NCBI GenBank assembly: GCA_025667525.1 | Contig: CM046881.1 | Coordinates: forward strand, 497,199,627 to 497,263,626 | From: Glebionis coronaria | Taxonomy: Eukaryota; Streptophyta; Magnoliopsida; Asterales; Asteraceae | Length of the DNA: 64,000 nt | Direction of reading: 5' to 3' | Shown: piece by piece, positions 9,672 through 21,740 of the stretch | How positions within the stretch are numbered: the stretch's first letter is position 1 | How the letters are laid out: the number at the start of each line of letters is the position of its first letter | Notes under the pieces: model-generated | What the model was told of the DNA's origin: nothing | What the model saw: the letters and a program-made list of their open reading frames with translations, nothing else | Database searches by the model: none | Position numbers and translations under genes: made by a program

Positions 9672-12646
9672 TGTAAAACCCGCATGCTTTTACCATGCAT
9701 AGTACCTTTAGGATCGTACGTACTAGTTAAAAACTTTCCTAATATAGCATGATTACGATTACGTGTTAGGAGTTTATGTATTACGTACGTGTTAGAACAC
9801 GATAAGTATTTTATTTGCACGATCACGTAACAATTATTTAGCAATAAGTAATCACGAGCATACGATCACGAAATCACGAGCGTAATTAAAACACGAGCTA
9901 TTATTAATTACGTATATATATTTAATACAAGCGTAATTAAATATATAAGAGTATGGTATTTACGTAACGAGAACATTTAAAACACGAACTTAATTAAACA
10001 TAAACGAGTATTAAATAACAAGACACGAAACGAGGTACGGGAACCCCACGAGGGAGTCCCTACCCGCGGCCAAAACAAGGTAATGGGCCAAGCCCATTAC
10101 CAATTTTACTAAGAGGGGATAAATAGAGTTTTTACTACTCAAATTAAAGTTACAGAAGATTTTAAGAAAAAACCTAAAATACCTTTTCTCCTCCTTTGTG
10201 TGCCGCCACCTTCAAATTACCATCAAGGTGGTTTCTTTGATCTTGGATCTTGTTAAATTAGTGTTTGTTCGTGTTTGTTCTTCACCCTATTGATCCACGA
10301 ATACGGTAAAACCTTTTTAACTTTTTTCTTTTTAATTAATATTTTATTAATTAAGAACATGTGATGTTGTTTATAAAAACATATTAATTAAACCTAGATC
10401 TAACATGTTTTGATCATTAATTAATCAAAGGGTTGATCAAAGGGGTGTTTTGATCAGGGCCGCAAGGTACAACCGACCCCAAGGGGGTTCGGTTTGTTCT
10501 TAGCCGACCACCACCAAGACCTTTTTGGTCTTGGTTGGTGCGTGTGGGTCCCACGGCAGCAGGGGGTACCCCGATTTGGTTCGGGGTACGGTGTTGTTTC
10601 ATATCCGGTGCATGTTTTTAGGCTTAGATCCGGATCATGATTATGTTAGTTGTTTATGTTATAAACTTATGTTAAAAAATTAAATTAATAAAAGATGAGA
10701 ATAATTTAATAACATGACTTTGGTTAATTAATTATTAATAATCATGAAGTTATTTTTAACCTAAGTATTTATATTATTAAGACTTATAATTAATTATTTA
10801 TTTAAAAACCATGGATATAATTAATTAATTAAACATGACTTAGGTTATATTATTAATATTTAATAATACATATTTTAACCTAAGTATTTAATATATTTAA
10901 TTAGAAACATGTCATACTTTAATTAAATATTATAACCTATAGTTTGATTAAATTACAAGAAATAATTATTAAACTATATAATATATCATATGACTTAGGA
11001 AATAATCATGAAAATACTTAGGCTTATTTACTTAGCTTATTTAACCAGCTTATTTCTAATTATGGAAACTTTCTATTTTTAGAAACTTAATTAAATAAGG
11101 CAGCTATTTTATTTATGGAAACTAGCTATTTTTAGAAACTTATTTATTTAAGGCAGCTAATCTATTTATGGAAACTTATTTAATTAGGACAGCTAATCTA
11201 TTTATGGAAACATTCTATTTTTAGAAACTTATCTATTTTAAGCAGTTAATCTATTTTTGGAAACTTTCTATTTTTGGAAACATTCTATTTTTGGAAACTT
11301 TCTATTTTTGGAAACTTTCTATTTTTGGAAACTTTCTATTTTTGGAAACTTTCTATTTTTGGTAACTTTCTTTTTTAGGAAACCTGCTATTTTGGAAAGT
11401 TACTTATTATTACACAGTAAGTATAATAACACATGAAATATCAGAAATACTTAATCAGAATGAACAGAATATAGGATTTAACACAGTTTAAGGCTTTAAA
11501 CAGTGTAAAATAGTAAAAATACATAGAATAAGCTAAGACATGATATAAAACCAGCTATGTATGTAGTAAGCAGATACTAATTGCATGTACGTATTTATGT
11601 AGCGCTAGTGTTTTGGAAGTAGGATTCTCGCAGTTCATCATTCTCGTTCACTGGACATAAGGTACGGATTCCCGTCCTTTCAGTATGGACATTCTTTCCT
11701 TATTAGGATTTCCCCGTATGCCGGCAACTGTTTTCCCGTAGTATAAGGATGAGTTTGATTGCTTATGTTTTAATATGATTACCTATAGCCATATACATGC
11801 ATGACCAGTTTCACCTAGTTATGGAGGTACCATAACCATAACATTAGAGGCACTGATGTTATGACTTCACCACGGCGGAGTGATTGCTCGTGGCGTCCCT
11901 TCAGCTTTTGGCCATTTATTATATTTATCATGTGGGGCGTATGGGTGCATCCTAATTACACGTTTTTATTCAGGATTACATGGTGAATGTGGTGTGTGCC
12001 TTGCATCCTTCACAAGGAGCTGATCCCTCCTACCCATAAAACAAGTATATTAAATTAGAGGCAGCCCCTCTAATTTGCATGATGAGGTCACCCCTCCAAT
12101 TATTCATGCACGGTGGATTTTCTTTGACCTATATTGGCTAATGGTAAAATTTGACAAACAGTTTTTATAAGATAAACATAAGACTTTCAAACTATAAAAC
12201 CAGTTTTATTAAGACTTAACCAGGTTACTCGGGACTTAGTTTCTTCCGCTGTTAATATGTTATATGCTTATCCTATTCATGCTTTATTGTACATCCGTGC
12301 ACTGAGCGTTTAGCTCAGCCGTTTTCCTTTTCTATGTTCCCAAAATGGCAGGTACTCAGGGACGCTCGTAGATACTAAGAGTACGTGCATATGGACTGGA
12401 AGCTGTCTAGCCTTCTTTACATTATGCATTTGTTTTCTTTATGATACTTATGCTTTGGACATTGTTTCGTCCTTATTCCTTACTATACTATGTTTGTGTG
12501 TGATGAGCTTTACTTTTGGACTACCGATGTTTGATTCCGGTATTTTCCTTTATATGGTCAAGTAATGTTTACACATTTTACCTTGTATGCTTTGATGACA
12601 CGCCATAATTACTATGATATTTCCATTTCCAAAATGGGGTGTTACA
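9672..12646 (+). repeat. 3' LTR of element A
   Basis: 2975 bp, same termini as the 5' LTR (TGTAAAACCC to GTGTTACA). The length difference comes largely from extra minisatellite copies. No supported gene. Confidence 0.92.
11251..11398. repeat. 15-bp minisatellite in 3' LTR of A
   Basis: About eight tandem CTATTTTTGGAAACTTT-type units, against about five in the 5' LTR. Confidence 0.8.
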
Positions 12647-12651
12647 AAAAT

Positions 12652-12945
12652 ATTCTGAATGAACAAGATGATCCGGAATATCTTCCTTGATCCAGAATGT
12701 AAAATATTCCGGATGAAAACCTTGATCCGGAATAATTACTTATTCCGAATAAACAAGATTGATCCGGAATGTTAAATATTCCGGATGAACACTTTGGCTA
12801 CACCCTTGATCCGGAATGTTTGGTTTATTCGGAATGAGAGGTTGATCCGGAATATGTCACTTATTCCGGATGAACAGCCTTGATCCGGAATATCTTCAGC
12901 AAACACCTTCACTCGGAATGACTGGGCTTGATCCGGAATATTCCT
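12652..12945. repeat. ATCCGGAAT-type motif array, third block
   Basis: The array interrupted by element A continues here with about a dozen TGATCCGGAAT-like units. An ORF on the minus strand (12772-12975) reads the repeats as short Ile/Phe-rich peptides and is not a gene. Confidence 0.8.
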
Positions 12946-13866
12946 GGAAAAAATAAGCAGACAAGCGAAGAACAAGGAGAATAAGAATAATAGGGATCTA
13001 ATAAAAACTAAACAAAATCAACCACAAGATTAAATCAAACTAATCACAAAACATCTATTAATCATATATAAACAATCCAAAACAATCAAACTAACAAATA
13101 TAACCAAAATAATCAAAACCCACTTTAATCAAATCAATAAAATAAGAACATGAACATGAACATAAATATAAAAATCAAAGATTAAAGAAAGGTAGACAGG
13201 AGATCAAACAATAAAATAAAGATTGACAATAATAAATAGAAAACTTACTTGAATTAAAGGTATTTAAAGGTGCAAGACAATGTATTTAAATTTGACATGA
13301 AATTAAATGACAAGGTAATTAAATGTGCAAGGTAATTAAAATGGAAGAAATAGTTTGTCAAGCTATCCAACAAAAGAAAATGAAATAAATCCTAATCTAT
13401 TTATAGGAGAGATTAGGGTGTGCTTAGGAAGCTTCCTCCCTCTTTCTTATTTTCCTTAATTGCAAGCTTAGGTCCTTAATCTTCTTAATCTTCTTTAAAT
13501 CTTGGACTTTAATGACTTTGTCTCGGGATTTCTTTGAACTCGTCTTGTAATTCTTCAATAAATTAGACTTGAGTTCTTCGGCTTTTAGTAAACTTCCTTC
13601 TTTTGACTTTTGCTTCGATAAATCTTCAGAATTGGTCTTGGACTTCCGTTCTTTTTGCACTCTTGACTTCTTGACTTCGTCTTTCGTCTTTTTCTTTGAT
13701 AAAAGCCCGTGAATGCCCGTGTTTCTCCACTTTTCACCTTTTCGTCCTAAATCACAACAAAAAACACAAACCACGCATAATTTCGACATAAATGACATAA
13801 AATACACGTTTTGGATTGGTTATTATTGTAATTAAGTGGTAAAAAGGATGGGTGTTTACACACCTA

Positions 13867-15219
13867 TCAGTAGTCTGTCTTGACAAAGTATAGTTCGATT
13901 GTTCCTTTTTCCACGTGCTCCTTTATGAAATTGAATCGGACAGCTATGTGCTTGGTCTTGGAGTGTTGGACCAGGTTGTAGGATATAGCTATGGCAGATT
14001 GTGAATCACAATAAATAGGAACTTTGTTAAAGTGAAAGCCATAATCCGTGAGTTGTGTTCTCATCCAAAGGACTTGAGCACTGCACACGGATAGAGACAC
14101 ATATTCTGCTTCCGCGGTGCCGTACAATCTTGCTTTCTTGAGGACCAGCTCACTAGCTTCTCGCCTAAGAATTGTGCTCCACCGGAGGTACTTTTGAATG
14201 TATCAGGACACCCTACATGGTCGGCATCTAAAAAACCAGTTAGATTAAAACTAGAATCCTTCGTATACCAGAGACCCATGTTAACGGTTCCCCGGAGGTA
14301 ACGAAAGATCCTTTTAACCTCTTTGAGGTGTTTCTCACTTGGCTTAGCCTGGTACCGAGCACATAAACAAGTAGCATGCACAATGTCCGGTCAGCTTGAG
14401 GTTAAGTACATAAGGGACCTGATCATACTTTGGTATTTTGTAGCATCTACAAATTTCCCTTTCTTATCCAAATCAAGCTTGTGTTTAGTGTCCATTGGAG
14501 TACCAATAGGAACACAGTTTTCCATTCCAAATTTCTTAGAATTTCGAGCACATATTTGTACTAATTTATGAATGTACCACAGGGGGATTGGTGAACTTGG
14601 ATACCAAGAAAAAACGTCATTTCCCCCATCATCGACATTTCGAAGCGGCTTCTCATAAGGTCAGCAAACAATATGGAATATTTTGGGTTAGTAGAACCAA
14701 ATGTCATATCATCTACATAGACCTGAGCCACCAAGATATCGTTGCCGTAGTGCTTGATAAACAGTGTTGGATCAATGGTTCCTTTGCTGAAGTGATTTTG
14801 GAGAAAAATGATGATAATTCGTCGTACCATGCCCTCGGTGCTTGTTTCAAACCATAAATTTCCTTTTTCAACTTGTAGACATGGCTTGGATGTTCAGTGT
14901 TGATGAAGCCTTCAGGTTGACATACGTACACATCTTCTTTTAACGGGTCATGCAAGAAAGCCGTCTTGACGTCCATTTGGTACACGGTGAACGTTTTATG
15001 TGTAGTGTATTCCAAGAAAATCCTTATAGCTTCCATTCGAGCAACCGAGGTGAAGGATTATGCGAAATCAATTCCATCCTGCTGTTTATACCCTCTCACA
15101 ACTAACCGAGTCTTGTTCCTAATGACTGTTTGCTCCTCATCCATCTTGTTTTTGAATAACCATTTCAAGGTAAGGGGATCAATATTGTCCAGGCGTGGTA
15201 CTAACTCCCATACATCAAC
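13867..15219 (-). pseudogene. pol: RT-RNase H of element E
   Basis: The RT is recognisable from the [10 protein letters not shown] block near 14975 and LKQAPRAWY near 14855, then the intact YVDD motif near 14717. RNase H follows with DADHVGC near 14225, AEAEYVS near 14115 and YCDSQSAIA near 14005. At least two frameshifts (near 14830 and 14125) and several stops separate the pieces. The last residues before the Athila LTR are in the FVKTDY segment. Confidence 0.85.
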
Positions 15220-17216
15220 TCAAATGAATTGATTGAGCTCTTCTTGCATAGAATAAATCCATGAAGCGTCGGTCATTGATTCTTTAATACTTGTTGGTTC
15301 CATTGTGCTGACTGATAGTGCATAGATACACATATCACCATCAGTACGCAGCTGATTTCGTGTCAAGACTGGTCGTGAGAGATCGCCAATCACTTGAACC
15401 AAAGGATGATCCTTAGTCCATTTGTGTTCATGTGTAAGTGTATGAGAAACTTGATCCGATCTTGACGGATCCACATATGATGTTGAAGGCTTAGTGGTAC
15501 TTGTGGAAGCCGCAAATGGGTTAACAAACTCATGTTCGTTTAGCATCACATTGTTCGCATTTTTAGCAACGATTTCATTATGAAGATGAACATGATTAGG
15601 GATTTGCTGAAAATGTTGTTGAGTCGTGTCAGCAGTCTGGGAGGTGGTTGGAATGTTCGGAGTCAATATGGTTGAGGTTGACGTAGATTGTGCAAAATGA
15701 TGTTGTTGGTGTAGATTCATTTGGACGTTCTTAAACTACCATAGCAGTTGCAACCGGAACATTTTGAGGAACACCAAATGACGAAGTACCTTCCATATAT
15801 TCATCATAAATTGGGCCAAATAAAACTTCCATGTCATGTTCCGAAGGTTGTAATGATGATATTGCTGGCGGTACAAATTGAAGCGCGACTCCTAAACTTA
15901 CGTGTCCAGAAGTCTGCCCTTGAAACTCGGGATGTGAACTTCTATGTTGAGATGCCATTCTTGATAGTTCATCAAAGGTAACATTCATAGTCTCCATTAC
16001 CTTTCGTGTCCTCCGATTATAAATCCTGTAAGCACAAGCAGTTGAAGAGTAACCAATGAAGAAACCAATATCACCTTTAGGTTCAAGTTTACCTATATCT
16101 TCACGATCATTCTTCGGATAACATAGTGCACCGAAGACATGTAAAAACAAGATATCCGGTTTTATTCCATTAATGAGCTCATAAGGTGTTTTGTTGAATC
16201 GAGTGTGAATAATGGAGCGATTTTGAGTATAACATGCAGTTGCTATAACATCAACCCACAGAAATAACGATGCACTGGAGGAGAGAAGCATCGTCCGAGA
16301 AGCTTCAACTAAAGTACGATTCCTACGTTCCACAACGCCATTCTACTCTGGAGTTCTTACTGCCGAAGTTTGATGATAAATCCCAACTTCGTCAAAATTA
16401 GCTTTCAGCTGCTGATTGGTGAATTCTGTACTGTTATCCGTACATACAATGATGATAGGGGCTTGAAGTAGCATTGACGTTTTCTTCAAAAAATTAATGA
16501 TTACACCAGGGGCTTCATCTTTTGATGTAAGAAAATGAACCCATGTGTAACAAGAATAATCATCCACAAATCACAAGGACATACCGCTTTCCATTAATGC
16601 TTTTGATTCTCATTGGGCCACACAAATCCATATGTAGGAGATGTAACCTATTTGTGGAGTTCGGAAAATTTTTGGGTTTGTGAGGCTTCCTCTTAATTTT
16701 ACCTTGCTTACATGAAGGACACAGATGGTCTTTGGTATATCTGAACTTTGGAAGACCGGTAACGAGATCATCTTTTGCGAGATGGGTGATAGCATAAAAA
16801 TTTAGATGAGATAGCCTTTGATGCCATAACCAGGACTTTGTTGATGTGGCACGGGCCATGAGATAAATTGGAGATGTAGACAACATTTGGAAGAGATCAA
16901 TGGTGTAAAGGTTGGTGGTACGATTTGCTTTTAACAAGTCAATTCCTTCAAGTTCCTTGACGAAGCACGTATGACTTCTGAAGGCGACTTCTAAGTCTGA
17001 GTCACAAAATTGCCCAACGGAGAACAAATTGTGTCCCAAGCAATCAAGATAAGAGACTCTGGTGATTATGATATTCCCCCAATTAAGATCACCATAGCCG
17101 AGAATAGCTACAACATGATAATTTCCAAATCTAACAATTCCCATGAATTTCTAAACAAAGTTCTGGAGTAGATTTTAATTCCCAGTCATGTGCTTGGAAC
17201 AGCCCGAATCCACGCA
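15220..17216 (-). pseudogene. pol: Protease core, integrase and IN-RT linker of element E
   Basis: The protease core VDSGCSKHMTG begins just after 17216 and is followed by two in-frame stops before 17144. The GAG-pre-integrase segment ends with the zinc-finger pattern WHQRLSH...CPSCKQGK (about 16830-16700). The core has MDLCGP near 16620, CTDNSTEF near 16435 and the Glu of MERRNRT at 16333. A one-base insertion near 16565 and a TAG near 16343 break it. 15220-15720 is the variable linker to RT, with a WTKDHPL motif near 15415. Confidence 0.85.
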
Positions 17217-17323
17217 CTAGAGACAAATTTCAACAGCATGCCAATGATAAGAGAAAAACGATTTTGGCAACCGATGAAATAGGTTCTTGTAGGGTTAGAA
17301 GAAAATTAAGCCTTATCACATAC
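17217..17323 (-). other. Candidate gag-pro intron of element E
   Basis: On the minus strand a 107-bp interval starts GTATGTGATAAGG, a strong plant donor, and ends TTTGTCTCTAG. The donor cuts at a codon boundary of the gag frame and the acceptor is at a codon boundary of the protease frame, which differs from gag. Unspliced, gag ends at TAA 17306-17308. Confidence 0.5.
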
Positions 17324-20300
17324 TGACGCATCACTGTCAGTATGAGATCTACTAGTGTTGATAACTTTGCCACTACAGTCAAAATTTCTACCAGTAGGCA
17401 ACCACTTAGAGGTAAATCTAGGGCTACTAGGCTTAGCAAGACTTTCTTTGGACCCTACGTGCTTAGTTTTTTGAACATATATTTTAGCCTTAGGAGTGAT
17501 GCGTTTGTCACTAGTTGATAGATTGTCAATGCGTGTGTAACCACCGTAATTCAAACCATTCATCGTCAAACCACAATCATCATGACTAAAAGTAAAGAAA
17601 CATTTATTACATTTAGCACAAATAACTTGATATTTTTCATTCCGAATAGCAAGCTTAAAGTCATTACATTCAGATGAATTAAGTTTCTGATTATGATTAA
17701 AAAGCGATAAATTCCTAGGGTGTTCTTCTACTTCCACATTATTAATCTTGGGGCGACTACTTCTAGAGGGATATGGATCCTATCATTCCTTGTCTTTCTC
17801 GTAGGCTATGGCCTTCTAATCTTAGTGTAGTTGTTTATACTTGTAGAAGAAGATACACGTCTATTAGAATTAGCACTTTTTAAATCGATGACTTGTGGTT
17901 GAGATTTAGTGGTCGGTTTTGTCCTAATGCTTGCTTTATGTTGTTTACTAGGCACGGAAATCTCTACCCTAGGTTGAGAGGAAGGACTGATACGAAACAT
18001 TCATGGGGCAATCACATCAGCTTTCTTTCCAGCAACCTTGGGAAAAGGTGTTACAGCAATACGAGTAATTCCCGAGGTTGCTGAGTTCGGATTCATCGTG
18101 TCCGTAATAGAACTGGACCCATAAAGCTTATCTTTTAACAAGGCCTTTAACTTACAGTTTCATAGATTTTATCGATAAGTTTATGATAGACAGACTTATT
18201 CTGTTCTACAGCCCGCTTATACGAAACAATATCACACTCTAAATCTGCAATCTTAGCCTTAAGCTTTTGAACATCCCATCACTGTCATTCACTAACCCTA
18301 AAGAAGCCAAACTCTGTCCCTTAACCCCTCCTAATTGAGCCTGCAATCGTTCGATTGTTTGTTGCATTTCTTTGTAAGCTTTATCATACGAATTTGTCAT
18401 ATTTGCATTCATCACATTTTTTGACAAATTTATTCCAAAGATCAGTGAATTCTTTATCCTTTTTAATGACATAAGATTCCATTTGCTCTTTCGTACGTTC
18501 AAGCTCAGTTTGGAGGGTTTCGTTATCTTACACAGGGATATCTAATGCAACAGGGCTACTACCAACACTATCACTAGCTTTAGAGAGACGTTCAAGATCA
18601 TTTTCCAAAACGTTGATTTTAGCAAGAGATTCATCAGCCTCCTTCGCCAGAGATTTAAAGTCTTCAACAAAGTTGGCGAGTTCTTTAAGAAAAGTGTTTT
18701 CTAAATTCCTTATCCTAGCATCAACTTGACTAACAATCCGATTAATATCGTTTTGAAGAATTTTTTAATATCGTTTTGAAGAATTTTTTGAACCTCAATC
18801 GGAACAGGTGATGTAAAATTTCCGCCAGTAATTTTGGAATTAACTACACGTTTAAGAATGACAAAGTTATCTTTAAGCTCATTTAGAAATCGGTGGGCAA
18901 CACTCAGTTTAGGAGGATCATCCTTCAATTCCTCACTTGGTTGCAAAAGCATTTCAGTACTTGTTTTAGACCGAACAAAAAACAGTTTGAGGATTAACTT
19001 TCGGATAGTAAACGGATGTGACCTCTTTATTAAGTTGTTTCATTCTTAAACGAGTCTCTTCAGCAAGTTCAACAGTTTCTTCCAAATCATGCACAGTGGG
19101 AGGATCATGCGAATCAGACAAAAGCACACTACCATTATAGAGAGTTTGATTCGTTGCCTGAACTTTCTTAAGATATCTGGGATTAGGAGGAAGGGGACAA
19201 CCTAAAGCTAATTTGTATCGGGTGTAATTTATCTCATTCACTTGTGGTGCGAGCATGTTTATCGTCTGCATAGATTGGCCATGTTTTACAAGGTGGTTGT
19301 CTAATTCCCTGATCCTCTCCTGAGCCTTACAAAAATCCTCAAGAAGCCCATCTTTTCTAATCTTGAAATCATGTTTCAGATTTTTTCGTTTTTCTTTTAA
19401 CTCAGAAATAATAGATTGTTCATTTAAAAGCTGTTTATTAAGAGAGGTGATTTCATCATTTAAATCGCTTATCTTTTTGGCACTACTTAAATGTAAGGCA
19501 TTTAATTTCTTAGTGGTGCATTTTTCTTGATAAACCGAATTAGGGGCTTGTTCGAGTTCCTTGATTTTAGCATTATGAACCTTAAAACTTTTCTCCCTTT
19601 CCATATATCCCGCTAGCTTAGTGGTCAGTTTAACATTAGTTTCCCTAAACTTATTATTAACCACATTCGCATGAGCAACATCCTTGGCAAGCTTATCAAA
19701 TAATGATTTATAATACCCAAGCGTCTCGTCAGGAAGGGTTGTAGACTGGGTGACTTGATCTACACTAAGGTCCACATTGGGCGCTTCGAAAGAATATTAC
19801 TATTATTCGTTTGATCCCCGTTTGTCTCAATGTAAGGCTCATGTATCTCAGTATACTCTTCCTCCTAAGTTAGACATGAAATATATATCATTATCATCAA
19901 AACGTAGGTGTACCTTAGAGGGACCGTCTAAATCTAGACGGGAGCACTGTCATCATGCATTCTCGAGGTAGATGCTTGCTTTAAGTTTGCCATTAAGATA
20001 TAGTTGGCATTCACTTCTTCTTCCTCATCATATTCTGCTACAAAGGCCATAAGATCAAATTCCTCAGCTTGAAGTGGAATCCCTACCTCTTCCTTTTGTG
20101 CTATAAGTAGCTGAGTCTGAAGATAAGCATCATCCATCTTCTTTTTTGCTATGCAATCCTGAGCATAATGACCAAATCCCCTACAGTTGTAGCACTAAAC
20201 CTGACGATTGTTGTTTCTATTACCCGTACCGGTATTCTCAGCCCTCGCAACCATGATATTTCCCATCTGATTACCAACTGCTGGCACAAAAATTAACCCA

Positions 20301-21560
20301 TTCTGATTACCCACATTCAGAACACCCAGATGCTGACTACGGTTTTGCCCATACTGATTTCCTGTATTCCCAGCAGTCAGCCCTGCATTCTGACCACCAT
20401 ATTGGTGAAACTGATTCCCTACAGTCCCTCCAACGACCATTTTCCGATCTTGATTCGCATTCATGAATGGTTGAGCTATCTGCCTATTTCTAGTATTTGA
20501 GGAGATTCTATGATTGTTGTTTATGGGATTAATGGTGAATTTGAATGCTTTTGCCAGAAGTGCAAGAGCAGTGTTAATCGCATGAGTAGGGTCAGTGATG
20601 TCATTAAAGCAATCAATGGGTTGTTGCAAGTAGGTCACAACAGTAGGAGGTTGATATCCAACATCAGGAAGTTGATATCGATAAGAGGTGAGTGGCTGTG
20701 GTTGTTATTGTGGCATGAAGTTACTTGATGAGGGTTGATGGTAGGGTACCATGGGATATGACATAGGTGACGAAGAGTTTGCCATAAAAGCCAATGGATC
20801 TTTTGTTTTGGTACGTCTTTTAGCCCTAACTTCGTTAGCTTCATCTTGATTCATCTTCAAGTAATCATATACTTAAGTGTAGTCCACAACATGAAGATCC
20901 TTGGTTTGATTTACGAGAGTGACATATCGTGGCCATTCAGAAGGAAGATTATCAAGAAGTTTGATGTTGGCAGCAATTTTTTCAGGTTCATGTTTGTTTC
21001 TTCGAAGATGATTCATGAGGGTTGAAAATCTATGATAGTATGGTTCAATTTGTACCCCTTCTGTAGACGTAAATTTCTCCCATTCACGAAGCAACTTAGT
21101 CTCCTTTTCTTGTAAGCCAATTTCACTCCCCTTCATCATTTTCTAAATCCTAAGCCACATCTCGTGTGCGGTTTCACAATTATCGACATCATCATAAACA
21201 TCTTCAGGGAGTCCCATAAGAATTACTTGAATTGCTTGATCATCAGCGTCGAGTTGTTTAGATTCAGCTTCAGTTAATTCTTCATCCATTTGCTCATGAG
21301 TTGAATCTGCTACTGGGTTAGCATTTGTGGGGTCCCCAGGCACAAGAATTGTTTATCTAACATACAAACCTTTTTTAATCGAGTTGACGATCAACTTACC
21401 TAGAGGTTCACATTTTGCATAACGAAGGAAACGACTAGCCCATGTAGTGTAATTCTCCTTGGTAAGCATGGGTGGACGATTCTCAGTACCCGCAACATAA
21501 ATATCTTGTTGAGACGTTATCGTAAAAATCGTGTGTAAAAACAGGATCTCAATTTGTAGA
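17324..21560 (-). pseudogene. gag: gag of element E
   Basis: Broken into many pieces. The N-terminal copia gag domain (ENRPPMLTKENYTTWASR) starts near 21490 and runs through UBN2-type capsid sequence at 21343-20873. A Gln/Asn/Gly-rich stretch (20638-20195) leads to a good zinc knuckle CYNC..GH....DC at 20194-20153, entered after a TAG. A long charged coiled-coil region spans 19775-18239, and the C-terminal part lies at 18000-17324. Stops or shifts occur at every ORF end. The gag start is uncertain because sequence before 21500 lacks a clear initiation context. Confidence 0.8.
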
Positions 21561-21652
21561 GAGCAGGAGTAAAAGTGTTGTATTAAAAAACCCTTAAGAA
21601 AAGTAAATCCCCTAAGAATGTGAGCACGAGAAATCAAAAATTCTTCTATTCT

Positions 21653-21740
21653 ATCGCAATGTTCAACCCGATCGCAATGTTTTCAAACCCATCGCAATGT
21701 CTTCCATCCCATCGCAATGTTTAGACCCTATCGCAATGTA
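21653..21740. repeat. ATCGCAATGT array
   Basis: Five copies of ATCGCAATGT at 21653, 21671, 21691, 21711 and about 21730, spaced 18-20 bp with variable Y-rich spacers. The last copy abuts the LTR of element B. On the minus strand the motif is ACATTGCGAT, upstream of the gag of E. Confidence 0.85.

Larger units (their letters stand above)
1395..12651 (+). mobile_element. Element A: complete Ty3/gypsy chromovirus with 5-bp target duplication
   Basis: Two collinear 2.9-kb LTRs (1400-4336 and 9672-12646) flank gag-protease-RT-RNase H-integrase, and the whole is bounded by AAAAT at 1395-1399 and 12647-12651. A tRNA-Met-type primer site follows the 5' LTR and a purine tract precedes the 3' LTR. The domain order, long LTRs and a chromodomain-like tail after integrase place it among chromoviruses, probably the Tekay/Del group. 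The copy is dead: it has nonsense codons, a frameshift, and lost catalytic residues in both RT and integrase. Confidence 0.93.
149..13862 (-). repeat. 5' LTR of left Athila-like element, split by element A
   Basis: The outer LTR end (TGTGTAAACACC on the minus strand) is at 13862, next to copia E coding sequence. It aligns with the outer end of the element F LTR at 58428. The inner end lies against the primer site at 149. Removing element A and one target duplication leaves about 2.46 kb of LTR, longer than the 1.63 kb LTR of F, mainly because of a 550-bp tandem duplication and a larger motif array. The stretch 12652-13862 is the outer part of this LTR and I see no gene in it. A 127-codon minus ORF there (13424-13807) is not kept in the F LTR. 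Confidence 0.8.
13863..21736 (-). mobile_element. Element E: decayed Ty1/copia element, 3' end cut by Athila LTR
   Basis: Read right to left it carries gag, protease, integrase, RT and RNase H in copia order. Its RNase H stops at 13867, where the Athila LTR begins, so the last codons, 3' noncoding region and 3' LTR lie left of the window or are lost. The right side ends at the LTR of element B at 21737. I could not identify its 5' LTR or primer site. The protein type matches the SIRE-like group seen in element D. Confidence 0.85.

Noticed and set aside
13424..13807. Lys-rich 127-codon minus ORF in the Athila LTR
   Set aside because: The matching region of the F LTR (58440-58640) keeps the DNA similarity but not the frame, so coding is unlikely.
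21653..21740. CRISPR-like short regularly spaced repeat
   Set aside because: Ten-base units with near-constant short spacers in plant retroelement DNA; no cas genes and no spacer-length structure.
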